A stretch of 64,000 bases of DNA from contig NZ_CABFMN010000066.1 of NCBI RefSeq assembly GCF_901875635.1, positions 1-64,000 on the forward strand. Direction: 5' to 3'. Positions 9,036 through 17,953 of this stretch are shown here, one piece after another; position 1 is the first letter of the stretch; each line of letters opens with the position of its first letter. A program made the translations under genes and the position numbers. The notes under the pieces were generated by a model. It had not been told where the DNA came from. It saw only the letters and a program-made list of their open reading frames with translations, and ran no database searches. The stretch comes from Xylophilus ampelinus. GTDB taxonomy: Bacteria > Pseudomonadota > Gammaproteobacteria > Burkholderiales > Burkholderiaceae_C.

Positions 9036-9640
9036 ACCACGACCTTGAACGTGAGCGGCGGCACGGTGCTCAACAACAGCACGCAGGGCGCCGACCAGGG
9101 TATTGAGGGCGAGAACGTCGCCATCACCGCCGACGGCCTGAACAATGCGCAGGGCGCCATCCGCGCCAACCAGAACGTCACGGCCACCGTCAGCGGTGCG
9201 GTGGACAACACCAACGGCCTGATGTCCGCGGGCGACACCCTGAAGGTGGCCGACCCGAACGCCGCCAACCCGTGCGCCAAGACCCTGAATGTGATCAACA
9301 CCGGCGGCCCGCTGGTGGCGGACAAGAGCGTCATCCTCGATGCCGCCACCTTCAGCGCCGACGGCATCCTGGTGTCCAACAAGGACCTCACGGTCGCGCT
9401 CATGCAGGACATCGTCAACAACGCCGAGGTCGTCGCCCACGGCAACCTCAGCTACGGCACCACCGGCAACCTGACCAACAACGGCAAGCTGCTGGCCGGC
9501 CAGACCTTGAACGTGAACGGCAACGTCGTCACGAACAGCGCCAGCGGCGAGATGTCGGGGACCAACACCACCTTCAACGCCGGCACGCTCGACAACCGTG
9601 GGCTGATCGACAGCGCCGGCACCACGCGCATCAACGCGGG
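9036..9640 (+). pseudogene. Filamentous haemagglutinin/CdiA-like adhesin fragment
   Basis: The plus-strand frame encodes about 200 residues of the repetitive beta-helix of two-partner-secretion exoproteins: TTLNVSGGTVLNNSTQG, then N-N-A-Q-G-A-I-R-A-N, then G-N-L-T-N-N-G-K-L and the LDNRGLIDSAGTTRINAGG ladder. There is no signal peptide, TPS domain or C-terminal toxin, and both ends are cut. The left end joins the IS630 remnant at about 9035. The right end changes to unrelated sequence at about 9640. It is a relic of a gene that was thousands of bases long. Confidence 0.75.
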
Positions 9641-9760
9641 TGGCCGTCGAACTTGGCCTCGTAGAGCCAAGCGGCGGCGCCGAAGACGAAATTCCGCTTC
9701 TCGACCAGCATCGGCGGGTAGTCGGTGAGCTGCCGGCGTAGCAAGGATGCCCAGCCCAGC
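9641..9760 (-). pseudogene. Possible ATP-dependent DNA ligase fragment
   Basis: In one minus-strand frame a short stretch reads LTDYPPMLVEKRNFVFG then AAAWLYEAKFDGH. This resembles the region around the adenylated lysine of ATP-dependent DNA ligases (W-x-Y-E-x-K-x-D-G). It is cut right after the motif by the junction with the haemagglutinin fragment. The match is short and could be chance; no extended frame supports a gene. The rest of 9761-10013 shows no gene I can support. Confidence 0.25.
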
Positions 9761-10013
9761 CGTCGGCTTATGTCCCAGGGTACGCAGGCGCAACAAGCCG
9801 GCCACGTCACGAAAGAAGACCCCGTGGCCGATTACCCCAAGAAGACCAGGTTGGACTGCAAGCATGATTGCCATGCCCGCGCCGCACGCAGTGCGCATCG
9901 GATCGAGACCCATCACAGCACCGAAGCGCAGCTGCGCGAGGCCGTGAATACCGTCGGGGAGCTCGGCCGATGCGGTGCGCCAGGTCCTGGCGCAAAGGAG
10001 CGGCAGGCCATAG

Positions 10014-10039
10014 AAAAAAGGGCCCGACGAAGCGAGCCC
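10014..10039 (-). terminator. Rho-independent terminator after the SWIB gene
   Basis: Read on the minus strand, a 7-bp stem (GGGCTCG with CGGGCCC, one T-G pair) closes the loop CTTCGT and is followed directly by six T residues. It lies 85 bases past the stop of the SWIB-domain gene and is the natural end of that transcript. Confidence 0.75.
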
Positions 10040-10123
10040 ACAAAGAGGATTGAACCTCGTCCGGTCTCTCAGGGAGGAGGAGAAGAGATGCAGGGAGGCA
10101 TCACAAGACCGGACGACCGAATA

Positions 10124-10378
10124 TTAGCTCAGGTGCTTGCCCACCAGACCCGTCATCTCGAACATCGTCACTTCGTCTTTGCCCATCACGGCCCTGAGCT
10201 TGGCGTCGCAGAGGATGTTGCGTTTGTTTGCCGGGTTTTGGAGGTTGTTGGCCTTGATGTACTCCCACAGCAGCTTGGTCACCTGCGTACGTGGCTGCGG
10301 CGTCGAACCAATGATCGCTGCGAGTTCAGGGCTGAGAGTCATGGGGCGGGCGAAGCCGCTCTTGGTACTTTCTGTCAT
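10124..10378 (-). CDS. SWIB/MDM2 domain protein
   Basis: The 84-residue protein is a single SWIB/MDM2 domain: FARPMTLSPELAAIIG, then TQVTKLLWEYIKANNLQNP, then ILCDAKLRAVMGKDEVTMFE, then a C-terminal helix. Stand-alone SWIB proteins occur in many proteobacteria and chlamydiae and are thought to associate with DNA or chromatin-like complexes. ATG 10378 has an AAGGGA ribosome site; the longer frame to 10426 lacks one. It is a single gene with its own terminator at 10014-10039. It looks chromosomal and intact between degenerate mobile DNA on both sides. Confidence 0.85.
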   Translation of the reverse strand: MTESTKSGFARPMTLSPELAAIIGSTPQPRTQVTKLLWEYIKANNLQNPANKRNILCDAKLRAVMGKDEVTMFEMTGLVGKHLS

Positions 10379-10583
10379 TCGATCCCTTGAGAAAAGGGGT
10401 CGCAGTCTAGCGGCAAGGCCTTGCACTGGGCTCGCGCTGCAGTAAAAAAAGGTGTCAGCCTGGCTGGGCCCATGGACTCAGTTCCGCGTCAACCGTGGAT
10501 CGCAGCATGCGCGCATCCTCTGGCGGTGTTTTGGCGCCCGGCGGCGCGAAAGTAGAGCTGCGCCGCCGGGCATTCGCCGCGGT

Positions 10584-11624
10584 CTAGCCTTCGCCGCTCG
10601 TGGTAAAGGCGGGTTGGTCGGACGCAAGCGGAGCGACGGCCAAAATTGCGCTCAATATGCAGGGGCGCGTAGGAGGGAGTGTGACGATCACAAGCTTTTC
10701 GGAGAAGGCTGCGAACACCTTGACCAGAAGATCAAAGGTGTCTTCATCGTTCTGACGCTTCCTCGCCTTCCATACGCCCTCGGTCATGCCTGCGACGAAT
10801 ACGAACCGCCAAGAGGCGCCAGCTGCGGCTTGCGGAGTAAGGCACTGGACTTGTGCCGTAGCCCGCGAGAGCTTCAACAGTTGACGGGGGCATGTTAGCC
10901 GGCGGCAAATCGGCTCCCACGTCATCAAGTAGCTTCTCAGCAACTGGTTGGCCTTGGCTCGCACCCCGCCCTTCGCGCGAAGGTATGCCTCGGCGCACGC
11001 ACAGTACCGCGACTCCAAACTGGTGGTTCGAATCGCTCTGAGCTCCTTGACAACGGCCGCCCATTGCGCTGGTCCGAGCGCCACCTCGAGTTTTTCCTTG
11101 TTTGCCTCGTCTGTTGGCTCCAACGCCTTGCCTGCCTGGAGTTGACTTGAAAAGTACGTCATCCATATCACCCGCCTTAGATCCTTCGCGTACGCCGAAT
11201 GGGTGACCGGGATCGCCGCGATGCGATTGCTGATCAACCTGCGCGAGACCAGCCGTGAGTTGGCTTGTGAACCACAGATCACTGCGATGTCACTGGCGGA
11301 GACGCCCGTCGACAGCAACGCGGTGATCTCGCTCACCAGGCGTTCCAGAACTGCCTCGGCATTCGACAGGACGCAGATGGTGGGCAAGCCGACTTCTCGG
11401 GCGTACGGTGGGGCTCGGCCGTCACTCAGCTGCGCACGTACGGCCTCAAGGAATGGCAACGTATCGGGGCTTGCTTCACCTGCGGTCGCCTGGGAGGAAC
11501 CTGTGATCGAGACAACGGAGTTACGCCGTTCTTTCAAGTATTTCGCTGAGAATTTCCTTGAAAACATCGCAGTTTCATCGGTTTTTTGCTGCAGCAATGC
11601 GGTTGTAGTTTGCGAATGTTGCAT
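10584..11624 (-). CDS. UvrD-like helicase C-terminal domain protein lacking the ATPase half
   Basis: The 346-residue protein resembles only the second half of a UvrD/Rep superfamily-1 helicase. It has a SEITALLSTGVSASDIAVIC segment, then SRLVSRRLISNRIAAIP, and late on ASWRFVFVAGMTEGVWKARK, which matches the region after motif V where UvrD enzymes read VVFLVGLNEGVFP. There is no Walker A motif in the whole protein, so it cannot be a helicase alone. The start lies directly against the stop of the Rep-like gene at 11625, so they form one unit. It may be a remnant or an adaptor in a mobile-element module. The function is unknown. Confidence 0.5.
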   Translation of the reverse strand: MQHSQTTTALLQQKTDETAMFSRKFSAKYLKERRNSVVSITGSSQATAGEASPDTLPFLEAVRAQLSDGRAPPYAREVGLPTICVLSNAEAVLERLVSEITALLSTGVSASDIAVICGSQANSRLVSRRLISNRIAAIPVTHSAYAKDLRRVIWMTYFSSQLQAGKALEPTDEANKEKLEVALGPAQWAAVVKELRAIRTTSLESRYCACAEAYLRAKGGVRAKANQLLRSYLMTWEPICRRLTCPRQLLKLSRATAQVQCLTPQAAAGASWRFVFVAGMTEGVWKARKRQNDEDTFDLLVKVFAAFSEKLVIVTLPPTRPCILSAILAVAPLASDQPAFTTSGEG

Positions 11625-12467
11625 CTATATCAGTAGCGTTTTATCGGTCGTTTGAACGGCGATCCACTCAGAGAACGTCAGAGGCTCCATGCGAGGTCGA
11701 CCCATCTTGGTCACGGCGTTGTGCAGAAAGAACCATCCCTGCTTCTCACCCGCAGCTCGGAAGTTCCGGGCACGCTTTCGAAGCGCGTGGTCGCTCACGC
11801 GGCGCCTGCCGTCGCCAAGTACGGCGCCGAGCGCTCTGAGGTCTGCAGGGACGATGTGTGCATACAGCAAGTGATCCCAAACCGAATCGAAGTCGAAGCC
11901 CACGAGATCACCGGGTCTTGCGAGGCCGAGACGCTTGAGCATGGGTTTGCCCTTGATTCGAAGTTCGGCGTGAAAGCACGGACATCCGCCGCTTTCACCC
12001 ACGCCCTTATGCGGTTCGTCGGAGTACGCAGCGAGCACGACGGACCGCCCGCGTCGCCCGTAGTATGTCGTTCCTCGTTCAGGTGTGGCTTCCTCGTGCA
12101 AGCCCTTCAGAATGAAGGCGCCTGCGAAAAGCCGGTGCAGGCGCCGAGCTGTCTGGCGATCAGCAGTGATCAAGTCGCGCGCAATTTCGACTTCATAGAG
12201 TTCCGCCGTGATATCTGTGGAGAGTCCTTGCGCGAAGCCCTCGATCCAGCGGGGACTTGGCCTGACGACTTCCACAAAAGACCTCCACCGTAACTGGTGT
12301 GGCTGCCGAAGCGGCGCGGATCTCGAGCTCGCGCACTCCTGATCCAGGGAGCCAAGCAGAGCTTCAGGGGGAGGGCCATCTACGCGATAGCGGGCGAGGT
12401 CAGGGCCATCTTCGACTGCGGTGATTCGCTGTTTGCGCCTTGGCTCGTGTGCTGATGTTTGGGTCAT
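11625..12467 (-). CDS. Rep_trans-like replication initiation protein (putative)
   Basis: The 280-residue protein has a central segment TYYGRRGRSVVLAAYSDE followed by CFHAELRIKGKPMLKRLGL. This pattern resembles the rolling-circle replication proteins of phages and plasmids (Y-x-G-x-R-x-S...Y-x-K/D-E...R-x-E-x-x-x-K). It sits 17 bases after the AlpA-like gene and directly before the UvrD-like gene, an arrangement typical of replication/excision modules in integrative elements. The catalytic Tyr cannot be assigned from one sequence. The alternative is an uncharacterised protein of integrative elements. Confidence 0.5.
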   Translation of the reverse strand: MTQTSAHEPRRKQRITAVEDGPDLARYRVDGPPPEALLGSLDQECASSRSAPLRQPHQLRWRSFVEVVRPSPRWIEGFAQGLSTDITAELYEVEIARDLITADRQTARRLHRLFAGAFILKGLHEEATPERGTTYYGRRGRSVVLAAYSDEPHKGVGESGGCPCFHAELRIKGKPMLKRLGLARPGDLVGFDFDSVWDHLLYAHIVPADLRALGAVLGDGRRRVSDHALRKRARNFRAAGEKQGWFFLHNAVTKMGRPRMEPLTFSEWIAVQTTDKTLLI

Positions 12468-12484
12468 CCCGGTCGCACCCGCAT

Positions 12485-12808
12485 TTAAAGCCGTCGGTCG
12501 CGGCGCTCCGCCAGGCGGCGCTCGATCCAGGCGTCAATCTCAGTCTGCTCAAAGCGAACCATGCGTGCCCCGAACAGCCGAACCGGCAGAGGAACATCTT
12601 CGCCCTTCTTGTGTTTGAGGTACCAAGTCGAGCGCCGTATCCCGGTCTGCACCAACATATCCCGCAAGGGGACAAGGCTTTTCTTGGACGAAGTGTTGCC
12701 ACTTGGTTGAGTTGGCGGCTTGGGGGGGTGTCGGTCCATACGCTTGTCACTGTTCGAACAAGCCTCGAACTGTGGCGCGCGGGCGGCGTTTGCGTAAGGG
12801 TCGAACAT
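12485..12808 (-). CDS. AlpA-family excisionase/transcriptional regulator
   Basis: The 107-residue protein, or 84 residues if the ATG at 12739 is used, has an AlpA/MerR-like winged HTH: VPLRDMLVQTGIRRSTWY, then the strand GARMVRFEQTEIDAWIERR. The RxxxxxxEIDAWIExR ending is diagnostic for AlpA proteins. They activate integrase or excision genes of phages and integrative elements. The N-terminal Pro-rich stretch suggests that 12739 may be the true start. It precedes the Rep-like gene by 17 bases. Confidence 0.8.
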   Translation of the reverse strand: MFDPYANAARAPQFEACSNSDKRMDRHPPKPPTQPSGNTSSKKSLVPLRDMLVQTGIRRSTWYLKHKKGEDVPLPVRLFGARMVRFEQTEIDAWIERRLAERRDRRL

Positions 12809-12847
12809 TCGGGCCGGAAGATTGACCCGTGAGTGACCACTTACACA

Positions 12848-13528
12848 CTAAGACTCAATCTTCGACATCCATCCTTCAACCGTGAACCGGCGCGCAGCGC
12901 GGATGCGGCTCTTAATGAACTCGTGCCAATCGGATGCGTTCCGCTGGAGTCCATCTGAGTTGACTGCTTTCTCTGGATAAAGCACCGGACCGACAACGTG
13001 CTGATGTACGCCCTCGGCATCAGCGTCCAAAAGCCGTAGGTAGCGCACCAGCTTGGCCGGCTGTGGCCTGGTCGTGATGGGAAGCTGGCCGCTGATCTGG
13101 GCTGCGGCTTCACGCAGCAGATTGCCGTACCAACGCAGATGGTCGTCGATGGCGGTCTGAGTCGGGAGGTGCCGTACGTTGATCTTGACCAGGACGTCCC
13201 CCTGGTGCATGACGAGGTCGTACTCTTCAGGTTCAGGGTCCGTGTGAGTCACCACTCTCATGAGCCGCATGAACTCCAGAGGCGCGCCGTCGTGGAACGG
13301 CTCTGCATAGTGCTTGTACGCTGAGAGGTGGAACAGTCGTGAGCACATGACCTCACCTTCGAGCCGGGCATCAGCAGTGACAAGTTCTTCCACCCGATCG
13401 CACCACCACTGGAATTCGGCGTTCCGTCTTAAGAACTCCCACGCCCAGCGGTTTCCCGACCAGGACTCATGCTCGGCGTACGGCGTCGCTGATCGCCAAT
13501 TCGGTGGCCAAGACTGATGATTTGCCAT
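12848..13528 (-). CDS. DUF6499/DUF2285-like regulator of an integrative element
   Basis: The 226-residue protein starts with a W-x-x-A-x-x-Y...WAWEFLRRNAEFQWW segment, typical of the DUF6499 'transcriptional regulator-like' family. It continues with a middle region (DVLVKINVRHLPTQTAI) and ends with LVRYLRLLDADAEGVHQHVV and an Arg-rich tail resembling DUF2285. Such proteins accompany AlpA and Rep genes on proteobacterial integrative conjugative elements. It is the first gene of the module on this strand, followed by AlpA, Rep-like and UvrD-like genes. Its biochemical role is not known. Confidence 0.6.
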   Translation of the reverse strand: MANHQSWPPNWRSATPYAEHESWSGNRWAWEFLRRNAEFQWWCDRVEELVTADARLEGEVMCSRLFHLSAYKHYAEPFHDGAPLEFMRLMRVVTHTDPEPEEYDLVMHQGDVLVKINVRHLPTQTAIDDHLRWYGNLLREAAAQISGQLPITTRPQPAKLVRYLRLLDADAEGVHQHVVGPVLYPEKAVNSDGLQRNASDWHEFIKSRIRAARRFTVEGWMSKIES

Positions 13529-13751
13529 TGCCTTGTTGCTCTATGGGGTACCCGCCAAGACTCGCCATTGTGGGGAGCAATTGCGGGCAGCCGCCCTACC
13601 AAGCCCGCGGTTCTTGACGTCCTCGGCCTGAAATGCAACTCGGAGTCAAAGCAGGCGCGGCTTCAGTAATTTCATGCACGGACCCCGACGCTCACCAATC
13701 GGCGCAGCCGGCGAGGGTCCCGCAACGCCTTTGATCCGACCGGAGCCCTTC

Positions 13752-14417
13752 ATGACAATGTTCATCCGAATCGCCAGCGTTTGCGATGCGCTGGAAGAAT
13801 TTTTGCCCGTGCTACCTGTTGACACTCGGGACGTCGTGCGAGCGCTACTTGCTGCCACCACGCAGGAGGCACGGGGGTTGTGCTTCTTGCCCATTCGCGA
13901 AGGATGTCTGACTGAGCTGTGGGCGCACTACATCTTCGCCGCCGAGGGCCACGAGTCGTCGACTGCCGCAGGCGTCGGCCAAGACCTCCGCGAAGTGGAA
14001 CCGGCACCACCGACAGGGTGGGTCGTATTCCCTGGTCCCGACGCTAACGCGGAACAAGTGCGCCGGCTTGCGCAGATTGTGGAGGGCTTTCACTTCTTCG
14101 CGCCCCTAACCGAGGTGACGGAGCTGCTTGAAGCCGCTGCGCCGCTAGCCCGCGCGCTTGCGGCACTGCGGAGCATCCGCCCGATTGCGACAGCAGAACT
14201 GCACGGGGAAGCGCTCGCGCTATTCCCACCGGCCACGTTTAGGGCTGCCGCGCCCGGCCTCATCCGCATCGACGACCCCATGCCACCAAGGCCGCAGGGG
14301 GTGCCGCGCTACCGCGCCAATACGGCGCTCCTGCCGAACTCGTGGTTCGTGGTGCTCCACGCGCCCGGCACCAAGGTGGAGGTGGATGCGATATTTGGTC
14401 TTGTTGGTCATCCCTAG
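13752..14417 (+). CDS. Hypothetical protein
   Basis: The 221-residue acidic protein is of unknown family. It has no signal peptide or membrane helix. The N-terminal half is helical (CDALEEFLPVLPVDTRDVVR...LCFLPIREGCLTELWAHYIF). The middle is rich in Ala/Leu helices (EVTELLEAAAPLARALAALR), and the end is beta-rich with NSWFVVLHAPGTKVEVDAIF. The ATG at 13752 fits better than 13674 because the earlier residues are Arg/Pro-rich and unlike the rest. It lies between an integrative-element module and an IS701 remnant, on the strand opposite to both. Confidence 0.5.
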   Translation: MTMFIRIASVCDALEEFLPVLPVDTRDVVRALLAATTQEARGLCFLPIREGCLTELWAHYIFAAEGHESSTAAGVGQDLREVEPAPPTGWVVFPGPDANAEQVRRLAQIVEGFHFFAPLTEVTELLEAAAPLARALAALRSIRPIATAELHGEALALFPPATFRAAAPGLIRIDDPMPPRPQGVPRYRANTALLPNSWFVVLHAPGTKVEVDAIFGLVGHP

Positions 14418-14478
14418 TTATGCGTCGCGCGAACGATTGGGTGGCGCGCATGGGGCAGTGCCAGCTGTTGCGCTAGTC

Positions 14479-15838
14479 CTACTGTGTCGTAAGTAGTTTT
14501 ACGCCCACCCTTCCGCAGTAGGTGCACTGACCCAGACGAGCGATCAGCTGGTAGCTCAGTCGAGGGCGCAGTGTCTTGATCGACGTCACCACGTGGCGCG
14601 GTGCGCGCAGGACTGCCGCGGGGGATGTAATCCTTGGAAAGGGCAGGAACCTTGCGCTCGATGAAGCTTTTTTCACCGCCGACAGACTTGTGGGCGACGA
14701 GGCGTTCGGCCATCAGAAGCCCACAGGCCGCGATGCTCAAGGCGGCATGGTGATGAAAATCCCGCCAGCCTCGGCCCTCGTAATGGCCGAGGCCGAAGTC
14801 CTGCGTCAGATCTTGGTAGTCGCGCTCGATGCGCCAACGCTGATGGGCGACGTCGACCAAGTCGTTGATCGGCGTGTCCTCTGGCAGGGTGGACAGGAAG
14901 TATTTGCTTGGCTCAGCGTCGCCTGCCGGCCACTCGATGAGCGCCACTGCTCGGGACGCAGGCGTGCCTTGCCCGTATTGCCGCCAGCGTGGCGTACCCG
15001 CACGGCCGCAAAGCGACCGTTCAATGTGTCGTTGGTCGCTTCGCGCCAGCTGATGTTCTGGAATGCTCGGCTTGGCAGCGACTGCGCCACTGCCTTGACT
15101 CATGGGCTGCAGCGCCACTGCGCCTAGGCATCACTGGCGGGCGGCCCATTCCGCTGTAAGGCTTGGGGTGGCAGCGGCTGAACGCCAGGCGGCCAGACCA
15201 CGACGGCAGACGTTACACCTACCGCGTGGAGCAAGCCCATGTTGCTGAGCGCTTGACGAAAGGCGTTGTCCACGCTGTAGCCGGCATCGGCCAGCACGCA
15301 GTGGTGTGGCGCGCCTTCATCCAACAGCATGCGTATCTGCTGCAGCGCGATATGTCTCTTCGTGGAAGCGCACCTTATCGGGAACACCGGCCTTGGCGCG
15401 GCGTTTAGGATCCGCCGCCCAACTCTCAGGCAGGTACAGCTGCCAAGCCACAGGCAGACTGCCCTGCTTGCTGCCCAGCATTCCGCAGTACTGGTGCGTG
15501 ACACCGACCGAATGGCGGCCCTTCTTCGGGAAGCCGGCGTCGTCGCTGATCCACCAGCCGCCTTGGCTGAAGTCCATCTTGAGAATTACCCACTGGCACA
15601 CGCGACGCAGCATCTGCGTGTCGGACCACTCGGCTTTGGCGACAAAGTGGTGCAGTAACTGGTGCCGGGCGCTGGCGTGAATCGGATTGACCCGCGCGGC
15701 CATGGGCTCGACGCTCTTGCGTGACAGAAGGAGCATCAGGCCCGTGCAGTAAGCGCGAAGGCCTGCATGCCGATCCGCATGACCCAAGCCTTCGCTCAAG
15801 TGCTCCAGGTGGCTATCGAATCGCTCTGCCGCATTCAT
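14479..15838 (-). pseudogene. IS701-family transposase, broken by several frameshifts
   Basis: The start is intact: MNAAERFDSHLEHLSEGLG, then SRKSVEPMAARVNP and WWISDDAGFPKKGRHSVGV, with the first catalytic Asp of the DDE set. The frame breaks near 15370 and resumes with IALQQIRMLLDEGAPHHCVL and ADAGYSVDNAFRQAL. It breaks again near 15120 (after PPASDA and a stop), near 14950 (before ALIEWPAGDAEPSKYFLS), and near 14640 before the last piece ending in RPRLSYQLIARLGQCTYCGR. Pieces from all three minus frames are needed to rebuild the protein, so it is inactive. I did not find convincing terminal repeats. Confidence 0.85.
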
Positions 15839-16112
15839 CGATCCGCCAGCTCGAAGTCCGGAAGATCGAATTATGTCATTTGTGACACAGTAAGATTAGG
15901 TCAAAGAACTGCGGCAATGACCACCCCTTTTGAATTCGACTCGCTCATCGCCACGCCACATCTCCTTGCAGGATATGGTCATCAGGGAGTTCGATACCAG
16001 ACGGGTGGAATTCCTGAAATTCATCGCCAATTTCGCAATCTTTTGATATGTGCGGTCGGCGACTCATTTGAACCGGTTCGCGCCCGGACGGTGAGGAATG
16101 GCAGCCCAGTCG

Positions 16113-17147
16113 CTAGGGAACGAACCGCTCCCCCCACTGGCGGCGAAGCATTGCCAGACGCCGGATGTCCGGACATGCGAGGAGCCACATCAAGTAGCGC
16201 TCGATGCCCAGTCCGAATCCTGCCGTCTGCATGTGATGGCGGGTTTTCATGTCCACATACCAGCCATATGCGTCGGTGGCGACCCCCTGCATGGCGAGAT
16301 TGCCGAGCACTTCGCCACCGTCGGCGGCTCGCTCCCCGCTGCCAAGGATTTCGCCATAGCCGGCGAGCAGATCGGCATTAAGTGCGAATCGAGTATCCGT
16401 CTCTCGCTTCTGGTAGAAAGGCACGCTTGACCAGGGCATGTGAGTCAGCCATACAAAGTCGCCGAATGCCTTGAGCAGTTCCCGTTCTCCGGCTGGAGTG
16501 ATCGTTACACCGCTGGGCAGGTCGTGAATGGCGCCCGGCGCTTCAGCAAGCAGCATGCAAGCTTCAGCGAAACGTATCTGGGGAAACCGGGGACCGCGTA
16601 AAACCATGGCTTCGGCGTGCCTCGTGGTTCCCGCATGTCGAGCGATGACGTCGCCGCATCGCTGCAGCAAGACCTGGGTCAAGTGGAGAACGAAGTTTTC
16701 GGCGACGCCCATCACGTCCTGCAGGCCCCCAAAGACTTCTACCTCGGCGTGGAAGAACTCGCACAGGTGTCGTTGATCTGCCTGCTCTCCCCTGAATGAT
16801 GGCATCAAATAGTAGCAAGGCTTGCCGGATACTCTGCAACCGAGCTCGAGGACGAACTGCAGTGAGTCAGGAAGGTAGATCTCGGCGCCCTGGATGGCGG
16901 CCTTGACGGGTAGCGAGTCGCTGCCAGCGCCCATCGGACTGCTGATCGTCTGCGTGGTGATGGGAAACAGTCCCGCCACTGCGTCCATGCGGCGGAAGAA
17001 GTCATGCGTGGCGAAGCTTGTTTCACTCAGCACGAACAAGACGTCATGCCACCAGCTGTCCTGTAACAACTCTTCGAGGGTCGAAGGAGGCGGGCCTGCT
17101 GGGGCCCCAATATATATATCCTCCGCGCGATCTAGACCGTTGTTCAT
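16113..17147 (-). CDS. Stand-alone class II (Asx-type) aminoacyl-tRNA-synthetase-like catalytic core
   Basis: The 344-residue protein resembles the catalytic domain of asparaginyl/aspartyl-tRNA synthetases. It has a motif 2 region with SFRGEQADQRHLCEFFHAEVE (R-x-x-x-x-x-RHL-x-EF-H-x-E) near residues 115-135 and motif 3 GFGLGIERYLMWLL near 315. The N-terminal OB-fold anticodon-binding domain is absent (a true AsnRS has about 430-460 residues). It therefore probably makes an aminoacyl-adenylate for something other than translation, as in aaRS paralogues such as AsnA, PoxA and VlmL. It is last in a five-gene minus-strand unit; the start ATG overlaps the methyltransferase stop as ATGA. The amino acid used cannot be read with confidence, though the sequence looks most like the Asn/Asp class. 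Confidence 0.8.
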   Translation of the reverse strand: MNNGLDRAEDIYIGAPAGPPPSTLEELLQDSWWHDVLFVLSETSFATHDFFRRMDAVAGLFPITTQTISSPMGAGSDSLPVKAAIQGAEIYLPDSLQFVLELGCRVSGKPCYYLMPSFRGEQADQRHLCEFFHAEVEVFGGLQDVMGVAENFVLHLTQVLLQRCGDVIARHAGTTRHAEAMVLRGPRFPQIRFAEACMLLAEAPGAIHDLPSGVTITPAGERELLKAFGDFVWLTHMPWSSVPFYQKRETDTRFALNADLLAGYGEILGSGERAADGGEVLGNLAMQGVATDAYGWYVDMKTRHHMQTAGFGLGIERYLMWLLACPDIRRLAMLRRQWGERFVP

Positions 17148-17953
17148 GAGACCTCCCGTTGAGCATGTCGAAACAGGTGAAGGCTTGGCCCGCCGACGCG
17201 CTTCAGCAAGACGGTTCCAAGAACGCCGAGGTATTTGTTGTTTTCGGCGAATACCTCGAAGCATTCGATGAGCCTCTCCCGCACGATGTGTTCGATTTCG
17301 CGATCGAGCGATGCGTTAGCGACGAGCGATCCCACATACTCCGCCACGGGGCAGTGCTGCGGCTCCGCGGCTTCATCGATCAAATGCAGCGAAGTGAACG
17401 GCAGGCCCTCGTGAAGCCGTAGCCAGTCCTCCCTGCCCCATGCCGGGATGTCGAACCCAAGGATCCTGCGCAGGTCGCGCATTAGCGCGTCGGGTGGATG
17501 AGTACGGTAGTAGAAATGCAGTTCGGACAACACGCCCCCGGGCCGGATGACGCGAGCATATTCGCGAGTCGCCTGCAACCGATCGTCCACGAACGCCGTG
17601 GAACCGCCGGAGAATACGAAGTCAAAGGATTCGTCGGCGACCGGCAGGTGGCGTGCATCTGCGACTCTGAATGTGACGTCGTTGCGGGTGGCAATGCGCC
17701 GCGCCCGCGCTCGCGCGGCCTCAATCATGGGTTTGGAGAGATCGATGCCCATCACACTGGCATCGGCTAGCGATGCGAGCTCCAGCGTGACCGCGCCGGT
17801 ATTACAGCCGATGTCGAGCCCCGTCCTGCACGACCTTGGCCAATGGCGTACGAGCCGGGCTACGCTACCGATCCCACCGGGCGGTTCGTTGCTCTCGGAG
17901 ACCAGCGCAATAAGGTCGACATAGGAGCAGCTGCGGACGTCTGCTCCAGTCAT
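17144..17953 (-). CDS. SAM-dependent class I methyltransferase
   Basis: The 269-residue protein has a Rossmann methyltransferase domain. Motif I is LDIGCNTGAVTLELA near residue 47, then VMGIDLSKPMIEAA (acidic loop), then FRVADARHLPVADESFDFVF and the post-motif RVIRPGGVLSELHFYY. The fold resembles small-molecule or ubiquinone-type methyltransferases. The C-terminal 90 residues are helical and specific to this protein. Stop and start codons overlap as ATGA on both sides (Nudix before, synthetase-like after). It probably methylates, or less likely aminopropylates, an intermediate of the cluster. The aminopropyl possibility arises because a SpeD-like decarboxylase is encoded upstream. Confidence 0.85.
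   Translation of the reverse strand: MTGADVRSCSYVDLIALVSESNEPPGGIGSVARLVRHWPRSCRTGLDIGCNTGAVTLELASLADASVMGIDLSKPMIEAARARARRIATRNDVTFRVADARHLPVADESFDFVFSGGSTAFVDDRLQATREYARVIRPGGVLSELHFYYRTHPPDALMRDLRRILGFDIPAWGREDWLRLHEGLPFTSLHLIDEAAEPQHCPVAEYVGSLVANASLDREIEHIVRERLIECFEVFAENNKYLGVLGTVLLKRVGGPSLHLFRHAQREVS

Noticed and set aside
10020..10110. Possible tRNA-like sequence near the SWIB terminator
   Set aside because: No acceptor stem or complete cloverleaf can be drawn; the stem with T-run is better read as a terminator.
15917..16112. Short frame beginning MTTPFEFDSLIATPH upstream of the synthetase-like gene end
   Set aside because: No ribosome site, and the frame runs into the convergent synthetase-like gene. 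It may be a remnant but cannot be supported as a gene.
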